Assembly: GCA_964538915.1 (NCBI GenBank)
Contig: CAZIFB010000026.1
Span: 1 to 64,000 of the forward strand
Direction of reading: 5' to 3'
DNA from: JAEUHQ01 sp964538915
GTDB taxonomy: Bacteria > Planctomycetota > UBA1135 > UBA2386
DNA length: 64,000 nucleotides
Shown: positions 41,281 through 49,500 of the stretch, piece after piece
How positions within the stretch are numbered: position 1 is the first letter of the stretch
Layout of the letters: every line of letters begins with the position of its first letter
Translations under genes and position numbers: made by a program
The notes under the pieces: model-generated
What the model saw: only the letters and a program-made list of their open reading frames with translations
The model's database searches: none
What the model was told of the DNA's origin: nothing

Positions 41281-42336
41281 ATGGAGGGATCCAACGATTC
41301 TCCGTCGTCACGCCCACCGGGGCCGAGCGCCCGCCCTCGGCGGCCGTTCGGACTCTTCATCGCGGTCGTGGTGCTGGTGTTGATCGGACGCGGCTTCGGC
41401 TTCTTCGGGCACGACCCCGTGGACACGGGCGGGCCAACGCCGCAAGGACCGGAACGACCGCGTTTCCTCGACGGCACCCGAGGGTCGGAGCCGCAGCGCA
41501 CCGAAGTGGCTTCGTCCGGGCCGACCAGCAGCGCGCAGAGCGAAGCGCAGGCGACAACACCGCCGACCGAGCCGGCATCGACGACGGCTCCGAACACGCC
41601 GCCCCCTGCACCGATCGTCGAAGCACCGAACACCCCGCTCGCGACAGCTCCGCGCGCGGACGGCGACGGGATCGACCCCGATCGGTTCGCCAGTCTTCTG
41701 TCGCTCGTGCGCGTGAGGTGTTCGGAGGATCGCTTCGGCGAAGCGCTCGTCGCCATGGAGCAGGCCCGAGCGTTGCCACTGGACCGCGACCAGCGTTCGG
41801 CACTGGAGCAAGCGAGGCTCGCGGCGAACGGCGCCCTCCGCACGTCGCTGGAGCGCACCGTTCTCCTGGTGCGGGATGGCGCAGTGCTCGAGGCGCGGCG
41901 AACGCTGACGGCCATGCTGGCGGAAGCCGGCGCCAGCCTTCGGGCGGAGGTGAGCACCGCGCTGCTTCTCGCCGGCGGCGAGCCGGGGCGTCCGGCCGAC
42001 CCGCAGGCATCGCCCGCTCCTATCGCACGACCACTCGCCCGGGACCGGCGTGTGCGGACTCGATGGAACGGGGTCGACATCGTGGCACGAGTGGCCGACA
42101 GCCGCTCCGACGAGGTCACCTTGCGAATCGAAGAGGGCCAGGGCGTGACCTTCCCGACGGTGCCGGTGGTCGGATGCGATCCCGTCGAGCCGACCGCCGC
42201 CGAGGCCGTGGAAATGGGTTTCGCGGCGCTTCACGCCGGAGACGCGCTGCTGGCGCGACTCTGGTTGTCCTGCGCGACGCAGCGCGGGGCGCGCGACGAG
42301 GATCGCGCCAAACGGCTCGCCGAGGCACTCCGCTGA
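41281..42336 (+). CDS. Single-pass membrane protein with proline/threonine-rich linker, unknown function
   Basis: 351 residues. A short basic N-terminus (SARPRRPFG) and one transmembrane helix (about 24-44, LFIAVVVLVLIGRGFGFFG) are followed by a Pro/Thr/Ser-rich linker (about 50-125). A helical repeat-like part comes next (about 130-230, FGEALVAMEQARALPLDRDQRSALEQARLAANGAL), then a small C-terminal domain ending in a TPR-like helix pair (AEAVEMGFAALHAGDALLARLWL). No enzyme motif is recognised. Tail-out topology in the periplasm is likely. It resembles other anchored TPR-type proteins in this window in layout only. Confidence 0.65.
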   Translation: MEGSNDSPSSRPPGPSARPRRPFGLFIAVVVLVLIGRGFGFFGHDPVDTGGPTPQGPERPRFLDGTRGSEPQRTEVASSGPTSSAQSEAQATTPPTEPASTTAPNTPPPAPIVEAPNTPLATAPRADGDGIDPDRFASLLSLVRVRCSEDRFGEALVAMEQARALPLDRDQRSALEQARLAANGALRTSLERTVLLVRDGAVLEARRTLTAMLAEAGASLRAEVSTALLLAGGEPGRPADPQASPAPIARPLARDRRVRTRWNGVDIVARVADSRSDEVTLRIEEGQGVTFPTVPVVGCDPVEPTAAEAVEMGFAALHAGDALLARLWLSCATQRGARDEDRAKRLAEALR

Positions 42337-42385
42337 AGCGCTTTCCGAGTACTCTCCCGACATCGCGTATCGACGGCGAACAGAC

Positions 42386-42814
42386 ATGACGTACGACGGT
42401 CCGGAGATCCTGGTGCGAGCGGCTGGTTCGAACGTGGGCCCGATGCGGCTAGGCGAGCTGCGGAGGATGCTGGCGGAGGGGGCGGTGGATGCGAACGACC
42501 TCGCCTGGATCGTGGGCACGCCGGAGTGGACTCGCGTCGGGCACGTGCCGGGAGCGATCTCGCCTCCCGCCGATACCGCCCCGATCTCGGATCGCGCGAT
42601 CCTGCCGGCGTTCCTGCTCGCCTTCTTCCTCGGCGTGTTCGGCGCCCATCGTTTCTACGTCGGTCGAACCGGAAGCGCGGTCGTGATGCTCCTGCTGACG
42701 TTGACGCTCGTGGGTGTCCTGATCACCGGAATCTGGGCGACGATCGACTGGATCCTGATCGTCTGCTCCGCCTTCCGCGATCGCGACGAACGCCTGCTCG
42801 CTCGTTGGGTCTGA
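42386..42814 (+). CDS. GYF-like plus TM2 domain protein
   Basis: 142 residues. Residues about 5-52 read like a GYF_2 domain (VRAAGSNVGPMRLGELRRMLAEGAVDANDLAWIVGTPEWTRV). A TM2 domain follows, with two hydrophobic helices separated by GAHRFYVGRTGSA and ending ATIDWILIVCSAFRDRDERLL. TM2 proteins are small membrane proteins of poorly known function. The GYF_2-TM2 combination is frequent in Planctomycetes and related phyla. It is followed after 28 bases by the permease gene, which has its own promoter overlapping this gene's end. Confidence 0.82.
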   Translation: MTYDGPEILVRAAGSNVGPMRLGELRRMLAEGAVDANDLAWIVGTPEWTRVGHVPGAISPPADTAPISDRAILPAFLLAFFLGVFGAHRFYVGRTGSAVVMLLLTLTLVGVLITGIWATIDWILIVCSAFRDRDERLLARWV

Positions 42815-42833
42815 CGGCACCGCGCGGTAGGGT
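42805..42833 (+). promoter_or_regulatory. Putative leaderless promoter of the permease gene
   Basis: TTGGGT (42805-42810), 17-bp spacer, TAGGGT (42828-42833), ending 9 bases before the ATG at 42843. The -35 box lies inside the last codons of the TM2 gene. Confidence 0.5.
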
Positions 42834-42842
42834 TCGCCGCGC

Positions 42843-44201
42843 ATGACCGATGGCCAACTGCAGCGTCGCCTCGGACTGACGTCGGCGATCTCGATCACCG
42901 TCGGCGCGGTCATCGGGTCGGGCATCTTCCTGACGCCGCTGAAGGCCGCGCAGAACGTCCCGAGCGAACCTTGGCTCTATCTGCTGTGGATAGGGCTCGG
43001 GGTCGTCTGCTTGTTCGGTGCGTTCGCGTATGCCGAACTCGGCACGCTCTTCCCGGAGGCGGGCGGTCAGTACTCGTTCCTGCGTGAGGCCTGGGGCCGC
43101 GGCACGGCGTTCCTCTACGGCTGGGTCTTCTTCTGGGTGATCAACAGCGGCACCGTCGCGGCGCTGGCCGTCGCGTTCGCGGACGCCCTGCTGCCGGTGC
43201 TCGGTGTGGAGCGCACGCAATTCGCGGCGGCGACCACGGCGAGCGCGATGATCGTGGCGCTCGCGCTCGTCAACCACTTCGGCGTGCTGCTCGGCGCGAT
43301 CCTGCAGAACGTCGCGACGTTCGCGAAGGTCGGCGCGCTGGCGCTGCTGGTGGTCGGCGGTGCCTGGCTCGCCATGGGGTCCGGCGTCGAGACGACGAGC
43401 ACGCCGACGAAGGCCGCTCCCGGTCTCTCCATGAACGGCCTCGTCGCGGCATTCATCGCGATCTTCTGGGCCTACGAAGGCTGGTACCAGCTGCCGTTCA
43501 ACGCGGCCGAACTGAAGCGTCCGGCGCGCGACCTGCCCCTCGGACTGATCCTCGGGATGGTGCTGCTGATCGCGGTGTACGCTGCGGTCAACGCGATCTA
43601 CCTCTATGCCGTGCCGTTCGGTGAGATGCAGACGTTCGCACCCGACGACAAGCAGCGCGTTCCCGTGGAAGCGATCGCGCGCATCTTCTCGCCCGAGGTC
43701 AGTCACTACCTGACGGTGCTGATCGCGATCTCCGTGATGGGAGCGGCGAACCCCAACTTCCTCTCGTCGCCGCGCGCCTTCTACGCGATGGCGCACGACG
43801 GGTTGGTCCCTGCGGCGCTGCACAAGGTGAGTCCGCGGTGGGGCACACCTGCCGTGTCGATCTGGACACAGGCCGTCTGGGCCGTCGTGCTCGTGGTGGT
43901 CCTCGAATCCTTCCAGGACATCACCGCCTTCGTCGTCTTTGCCGGCTTCCTCTTCTATGCCCTGACCGTGGGAGGTGTGTACCGCCTCCGCGCCCGCCGG
44001 CCCGACCTGCCGCGGCCGTACCGCTGCACCGGCTACCCGGTCACGCCGGCGCTGTTCATCGCGGTCTCCGTGGGCTTCGTCGTCGCGTTGCTGTTGGACC
44101 CTGACGAACGGAAGAACGCGCTGATCGGCCTCGGCATCCTCGCGACCGGGGTCCCGTACTACGCGTGGTGGACGCGGCGACAGGCGAGAACTGCCGCCTA
44201 G
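42843..44201 (+). CDS. APC-family amino acid permease
   Basis: 452 residues with about 12 hydrophobic segments. The first helix carries the APC signature (TSAISITVGAVIGSGIFLTP), helix 2-3 has LGTLFPEAGGQYSFLREAWG, and helix 6 includes FIAIFWAYEGWYQLPFNAAELKRPARDLP. The layout is that of LAT/APA-type amino-acid exchangers. Substrate not evident. The C-terminal part ends in a basic tail (WWTRRQART). No partner or regulator gene is adjacent. The ATG at 42843 is supported by a -10 box 9 bases upstream. Confidence 0.9.
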   Translation: MTDGQLQRRLGLTSAISITVGAVIGSGIFLTPLKAAQNVPSEPWLYLLWIGLGVVCLFGAFAYAELGTLFPEAGGQYSFLREAWGRGTAFLYGWVFFWVINSGTVAALAVAFADALLPVLGVERTQFAAATTASAMIVALALVNHFGVLLGAILQNVATFAKVGALALLVVGGAWLAMGSGVETTSTPTKAAPGLSMNGLVAAFIAIFWAYEGWYQLPFNAAELKRPARDLPLGLILGMVLLIAVYAAVNAIYLYAVPFGEMQTFAPDDKQRVPVEAIARIFSPEVSHYLTVLIAISVMGAANPNFLSSPRAFYAMAHDGLVPAALHKVSPRWGTPAVSIWTQAVWAVVLVVVLESFQDITAFVVFAGFLFYALTVGGVYRLRARRPDLPRPYRCTGYPVTPALFIAVSVGFVVALLLDPDERKNALIGLGILATGVPYYAWWTRRQARTAA

Positions 44202-44205
44202 GGTG

Positions 44206-44234
44206 CTGTCGCCCCGCGGGGCCGCCGCTAGAGT
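44206..44234 (+). promoter_or_regulatory. Putative leaderless promoter of the gene at 44244
   Basis: CTGTCG (44206-44211), 17-bp spacer, TAGAGT (44229-44234), ending 9 bases before the ATG at 44244. The spacer holds a short inverted repeat (CCCCGCGGGG). Confidence 0.5.
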
Positions 44235-44243
44235 CTCTCGGCG

Positions 44244-44816
44244 ATGTCCGTTCTGCAGTTCAGCCTCTTCTTCACGGCGCTCCTGGTCGGCTACTTCCTG
44301 CTGCACCTGCGCCTCGTCCGCTTCGAGGAACACCTGCAGAAGCTCGCGGGGATCCGGTCGATGGACGATCGCCTTCGCTCCCTCGACGACCGCCTGCTCC
44401 AGCTGGTGACGGCGGTCGAGAAGGTGGGGCTGGAACGCATCGAAGCGCGACTGGATCGCATCCACGAAGGTCTAGAGGACCTGCGCGAAGCGACGACCGA
44501 CGTGCGCCAGGCGGTCGTGCAGATCCCGGCCGCCGCGCCCGTGCACGTGACCCCGAGTGCGAACGGCACGACGTCGGATGCGCCGGTCGCTCCCGTCGGA
44601 GTGTCGATCGCCAACCTGGTGGAAGCGCGCCTCCTGCAACTCGGCTATTCGAACATCGACGTGCTGACGGACCTGCGCGGCGCGCGGGTCGACGAACAGC
44701 TCGAAGTGCAGGTCGAGTGCGAGCGGGGCGGAATGCCGGCCAAGGGTCGCGTCACCGTCCGCAACGGTTCCGTTCGCGACGTGGCCCTGCAGACCGTCGC
44801 CCAGATGTTCCCTTGA
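44244..44816 (+). CDS. Membrane-anchored coiled-coil protein, unknown function
   Basis: 190 residues. An N-terminal transmembrane helix (about 4-22, LQFSLFFTALLVGYFLL) is followed by a coiled coil (about 25-92, VRFEEHLQKLAGIRSMDDRL, GLERIEARLDRIHEGLEDLREA). A linker and a C-terminal globular segment follow (about 122-190, VSIANLVEARLLQLGYSNIDVLTDL, GMPAKGRVTVRNGSVRDVALQ). No family recognised. It is convergent with the RluA-type gene; the 22-bp gap holds a short hairpin (CGCTGACAGCG, 44825-44835). Confidence 0.65.
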   Translation: MSVLQFSLFFTALLVGYFLLHLRLVRFEEHLQKLAGIRSMDDRLRSLDDRLLQLVTAVEKVGLERIEARLDRIHEGLEDLREATTDVRQAVVQIPAAAPVHVTPSANGTTSDAPVAPVGVSIANLVEARLLQLGYSNIDVLTDLRGARVDEQLEVQVECERGGMPAKGRVTVRNGSVRDVALQTVAQMFP

Positions 44817-44838
44817 ACGGGCGCTGACAGCGTCCGGA

Positions 44839-45822
44839 TCAACGGGGCGGCGGGATCTCGCCGAGCCACGCGCGGAAGTTGTCGGGCAAGGGGCTCGTGA
44901 ATCGCACCCGGGCACCGGATGCCGGGTGGTCGAACTCGATCGCCGCCGCGTGGAGTAGATGCCGCGCAGGCTCGCGCGTGTCGACGTCCATGGCCTTGGC
45001 ACCCGCCTTCACGCGCGCAACGAACGCCAGGTAGTCACCGTCCGGGCGCCCGTAGAGTTTGTCGCCGAGGACCGGCGCGCCGAGCGCCTCGAGGTGCACT
45101 CGGATCTGGTGGGTGCGTCCTGTGCGCGGCAGGCAGCGCACGAGCGTGCGATCCGGTGCCCGCCCGAGCACCTCGATTCGCGTCACTGCAGGTTTCGCGT
45201 CGCGCGCGTCGGGAGCCGCGCTGCGGCGCAACGACACGGCGCTCGTCGCATGGAATCCGATCGGCAGGTCCACGTCGACGTCGCTCTCGACGACACCTTG
45301 CACCAGTGCAAGGTACTCCTTGCGGACGCCGTTCGCCGCGAACTGACGGCGCAGGGCGTCCCGAGTCGCCGCGTCGCGCGCGAGAACGCAGACACCGCTG
45401 GTCTCGCGGTCGAGACGATGGACCAGGTCCATCGCGGGCGCGGCGAGCAGCGTGCGGACGACATGCACCAGGGTGTTCGCGACGAACGGACCGTCCGCGT
45501 GCGAGGGCAAATGCGCAGGCTTGTCGACGACGACCAGAGACGGATCGTCGTGCAGGATTCGCACCGAACGATCCACGTCCGGCTCCGGCTGATCGCGGCG
45601 CCACGCGAGCCAGCTTCCCGCGCGCAGGACCGTCGTTGCGTCACCGATGCGACCGTCCAGCGACAACTGTCCGGCGGCGATCTGCTGCATCCAGCCGCCG
45701 CGATCCAGATACCGGAAGCGCTCCGACACGTAGTCGAGGAGCGAGCGACCGGCGGCGCTGCGCGGAACTCGAGAGCGAACGGTGCTCGTGCGAGGCGCGT
45801 TGTCCGGTTGCGGCGCCGTCAT
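44839..45822 (-). CDS. RluA-family pseudouridine synthase
   Basis: 327 residues. It converts uridine to pseudouridine in rRNA or tRNA. An S4-like RNA-binding part is at the N-terminus (LLDYVSERF, GQLSLDGRIGDATTVLRAGSWLAW). The RluA signature HRLDRETSG has catalytic Asp138. The later motifs are RCLPRTGRTHQIRVHLEALGAPVLGDKLYG. Which of RluA, RluC or RluD it matches cannot be decided from motifs. The end lies 22 bases from the convergent neighbour, and the PEP-CTERM gene lies 33 bases upstream on the same strand. Confidence 0.92.
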   Translation of the reverse strand: MTAPQPDNAPRTSTVRSRVPRSAAGRSLLDYVSERFRYLDRGGWMQQIAAGQLSLDGRIGDATTVLRAGSWLAWRRDQPEPDVDRSVRILHDDPSLVVVDKPAHLPSHADGPFVANTLVHVVRTLLAAPAMDLVHRLDRETSGVCVLARDAATRDALRRQFAANGVRKEYLALVQGVVESDVDVDLPIGFHATSAVSLRRSAAPDARDAKPAVTRIEVLGRAPDRTLVRCLPRTGRTHQIRVHLEALGAPVLGDKLYGRPDGDYLAFVARVKAGAKAMDVDTREPARHLLHAAAIEFDHPASGARVRFTSPLPDNFRAWLGEIPPPR

Positions 45823-45855
45823 CCCGGCCCGGCGACGCGATGGTCGCCGATCCCG

Positions 45856-46215
45856 TCAGGCACGTTCCGAATCGGCTTGGCGCCGGCGACGCAGCAGCGT
45901 GATGCTCAAGAGGCCGGTGCCCACGAGCAGCAGCGTGCTCGGCTCGGGGACGGGCCCGCTGCCTCCGCCAGTTCCGTCGGTGCCATCACCCGGGTCGTAG
46001 GCGCCGCCCGACGAGCCACCGGGATTGGTCACCTGCGGGGGCTCGGGCAACTTCGGCTCGGTGATCGTTCGCGTCACCAGGTCCGGCTGGCCGGTGCCGG
46101 TCTCGTTGGTCGGCGTGGAGCCGCCGTTGTCGGTCGTCGATCCCGAGGCGCTGTGGTCGGCGCAGGCGGCGAAGAGGCAGAGGGTCAGCGTCGTCAGCAG
46201 CGGTGGAAAGCGCAT
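45856..46215 (-). CDS. Small PEP-CTERM protein with possible lipobox
   Basis: 119 residues from the ATG at 46215. An N-terminal signal ends in LFAAC (Cys18), which could be lipidated, although Phe at position -3 is not ideal. The middle is low-complexity Gly/Ser/Thr/Pro, with no fold visible. The C-terminus is a textbook PEP-CTERM sorting tail: VPEPST (about 89-94), a hydrophobic stretch, and RRRRQ. PEP-CTERM tails are processed by exosortase; no exosortase gene is in the window. The frame opens upstream to 46536, but the signal peptide fixes this start. Likely surface-exposed. Confidence 0.82.
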   Translation of the reverse strand: MRFPPLLTTLTLCLFAACADHSASGSTTDNGGSTPTNETGTGQPDLVTRTITEPKLPEPPQVTNPGGSSGGAYDPGDGTDGTGGGSGPVPEPSTLLLVGTGLLSITLLRRRRQADSERA

Positions 46216-46596
46216 GGTTCGGCGGAAGCGGTACGTCGCGAGGGCAAGTCTCAGGGTGCAATCGTCATGCCGAAGCAGACCGGAGGAGTCTACCTCGCGC
46301 AGACGATGAAGAAAGGGCGAGAGAACGCGCGAGCCGCGACGCCGTGGCACCGAATCGCCGCTCGACACGCAGGCCTTGGGTCTCGATTCGAGATCGCGGA
46401 GCCTCGCGATCCGAGCAACACGCCGCCGACGCGCCCGTCGCAGGGGCGAGACGGCAGCGACGAGTCTGTTCGTCGATCCTTCTCTGCGGTGATCCGCAAT
46501 CCTCGGTGCCATGCCGCCTGCAAGCCCGTCGCGCACTCGCGTCGCACAGTGGCGATTTCCAGACGGCGCGCCGTCGGAAAGGCGACACCGTGCGGT
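46216..46596 (-). other. 381-bp intergenic region without a convincing gene
   Basis: Lies between the end of the large DUF4388 gene and the start of the PEP-CTERM gene, both on the minus strand. It should hold the PEP-CTERM promoter, but I see no clear -35/-10 pair. Short open frames inside (for example minus 46265-46600) are arginine- and alanine-rich with no start context. Near the DUF4388 end there is a palindromic terminator-like element. Confidence 0.4.
46556..46580 (-). terminator. Palindromic terminator-like element after the DUF4388 gene
   Basis: A 14-base perfect palindrome GACGGCGCGCCGTC (46562-46575) is flanked by TTTCC and GGAAA arms that also pair, with one unpaired A at 46561. 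It lies 16 bases past the minus-strand stop at 46597. The hairpin has almost no loop, so the innermost pairs would open. A terminator is the simplest reading, though a protein-binding palindrome is also possible. Confidence 0.5.
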
Positions 46597-49500
46597 TCAT
46601 CGCAGGGCGGGGAACATGGCGATGCGTCGGTCCGCGTGCACGACGAACAAGCTGCTGCCAGCCTTCAGCAGGCTGCCTTCACGACCGCCGCCATCGAGTC
46701 GGAACAGGTGTTCGCTCCGTTCCGCGTCGAGAATCTGGACCGACCCGTTGGCCATCGACACCGCGAGTCGGTCGCCGATCGCGATCGGACCGCCGGCCCA
46801 CGCATCGTCGAGGCGGACGATCGCCCCGCGCTCGGCGCCGGTCACCAGATCCAGGCGAACGATGCGATCCGGCGTGCTCACGAGCGCCGCGCCACGAACG
46901 ATGGCTGGACGCCCCAGGGTCTCGACATCGAGATCCTTGCTCCATCGGACCGACCCGGTCGCGAGGTCGACGCAACGCAGGTGGCCCGCGTCGTCCATCG
47001 CGACCACCACGTTGTCGCCGATCGCCAGGCTCGGCTGCACCACATCGGCCAGCTGGGTCTTCCACGCCGAGGCCAGGTCCGGCAGGGTGAATGCGCTCAC
47101 CAGGCCACGGGCACCGCCGACGATCACGTTGCGCCCCTGCGCCAGCACCTGGTCGTGGGGCGCGTCGTCGAGTGGCGCGTGGATCTCGGCGCGTGCCGCG
47201 AGATCGACAGCGTGCAGTACGCGGTCGGTGGTTGCGACGAGCAGGAACTTGTCGGTCATCGCGGGCGCGACATCGCTCGCGAAATCGGGTCTGGTCCACA
47301 ACGGCTCCCCGCGCACCGCGTCCAGGGCGCGAAGCTCGCCGTCCAGGGAGGTGACGAGCACTTGGTTCTCCCAGACGAACGGGCGTCCCAGAAGGCCGGA
47401 AAGATCGCCGGATCGGAACACCCATCGGGTCTCGCCGGTGGTCGCGTGGATCGAACGGACCACTCCCGCGCGGTCGACGAAGACGAGGTTCCCGGACTTG
47501 TCGAAGGCGGGCGGCACCTCGACGCGCGCATCGAAAGCGAACGAGCGCGCGGGCTCCGCGACGAGGTGACCGATCCACGTTCCGCGGGTGTCGCCCGTGA
47601 CGACGGCTTCGGCAGCGCGGAAGCCCTCAAGGCTGACACGGATGCGGCTCTCTTCCGCGGGCAGGTAGGACAGCGTCATCGGCGCCGGGCCGAGTTCCTT
47701 GCCGTTGCACGAGATGATGCCCCCGGCCGGACGACTCTCGATCCGGATGGGCAGTCGCACGAGTCGCTCGAAGGGCACCTTGTCGAAGCTCAGCCGCAGA
47801 GCGCGGTAGCCCTTCTGGGCCTCCGCGAAGTCGCCCGCCCGCGTCGCGTTGTCCACGACGTCGATCATCTGGCAGATCTTCGTGTAGCGAGCGACCTGGT
47901 CGCGGAAGTGCGCACGAAGCTGGTCGTCGCTCGCGGGCTCGTTCTCCAGGGTGCGGTAGAGGTCGAGTGCTCCGCGGAAATCGTTCGCGGCCTCACGTTC
48001 GACCGCTGCCTTGAACAGCGGGTCGAGACGTCGCTGGTGTTCGTTCCGCTGCAAGGCCTCCGCATATGCGGCGGTCAGCTCCGCCGCTCGCGCGAACAAC
48101 GGCATGCTCTCGGAGGCGAGTTTGTCGATCCGTGCTCGCGCCGAGTCCGACAGGAATTCGGGCAGCGCCTTGTCCGAGTTCAGGCGATGCAGCTCCTGGA
48201 ATGCCTTGACCAGCTTCAGCGGGCAAGTCGACGAGAGGTCCGCGGATCGTTGTTCCAGATCCCGGCGATCGAACAGACTCGACGGCTCCGGCGGCATGCC
48301 GTGGACCATTGCCTTCGCCGCTTGTTCGAGGAGGCCGAGCAGCACTTCCAGGCGCTGGCCGGCGACGCTGGTGACCTCTTCGCGGAGGGACTCCCGCTCC
48401 AACAGCACCGCGTATCCCTTCAGTGCCGCCTCGATCTGCCCGCTGTCGAGGAGGTTTGCCGCCGCGGTCAGCGCGTCGTTGATCTCCTTCCGCGCGGCCT
48501 TCTCCAGCTTCGTCTTCTGCGCCGCGTCGGCGAAGTCGATGCGGCTGAGCAGGTCCACGATCGGTTCGCAATCGCCGAGTCGCTCGCGCCATTCGGCCCA
48601 GCACCGCCGCGCGCCGGAGCGATCACCGGCCTCCAGGAACGCCGTCACGGCGGTGTCGGCCTCCTTGGTGGCGGACTCGAACGCGCTCTGCTGCCAGAAC
48701 ACGACTCCCATGCCGCCGAGCAGAACGGCGCCGGCGATCATGGTCGTCAGCCGGGCGATCCGGCCGGCGCGAGTGCGACGCATCTGCGTCACGATCTTCT
48801 GGACGTCCTTCCTCGAACGGTCGAGCCGCAACACGGCGTCGTACGTCTCGAGCGCGCGCTCCTTGTCGCTCTGCGCCTCGTAGGAAGCGGCGAGTTCCAT
48901 CAGGACCTCGACGGCGCCCTGCGTGTCGCGCGCCTTCTGTCGCGCCTTCGCCTCCCGGAGGAGGATCTGGGGCCGCATCGTCCCCGTGTTCCGCGCATCC
49001 GCGACGATCTCGAGCGCGGTGGCGGTCAGGTCGGCGTCGATCAATGCATCGAGAAGGTCGAGCGTGCACTTCTCGAGTTCGGCCGAGTCGGGCTCGGAGT
49101 GGGCCAGCAGCGTCGTTCGAAGGAAGCTGATCGTGCCCGCGTCGTTCGGAGCGAGGTCCCGGGCCCGCCGTGCCAACGCCAGCGCCTGTTCGGGCTCGGC
49201 ATGCTGCTGTGCGGCTTCGAGGAGCAAGGTCCCGGCGAGCCGCCGTTCGCCCGCCTTCTCGAGCGCCTTCGACATCGCTTCGATGACGGAGAGGCTGCGC
49301 GTGCCCGGTCGATCGCGGAGGGTTTGCAGAAGGAGCAGGGCTCGTTTGCCCTGCCCCAAGGTCGCCTGCTCGGTGGCGGCCGCGACCATGCCGTCGTCGT
49401 CCACGTTCGTGAGACGCTCCGCGGCGACGAGGGCCCGCGCTGCACGGGCTGCTTCGAAGAGTGGGAAGGTCGTCTGGTCCGCGAGGTCGCGGTAGGTGGC

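Noticed and set aside
44825..44835. Short hairpin between convergent genes as a strong terminator
   Set aside because: The stem is only about 5 bp with a 1-base loop and no T-tract; noted in the gene entry but too weak for a separate call.
46265..46600. Small minus-strand open frame (about 110 codons) in the gap before the PEP-CTERM gene
   Set aside because: Low-complexity Arg/Ser/Ala sequence, no ribosome site or conserved motif; more likely intergenic DNA.
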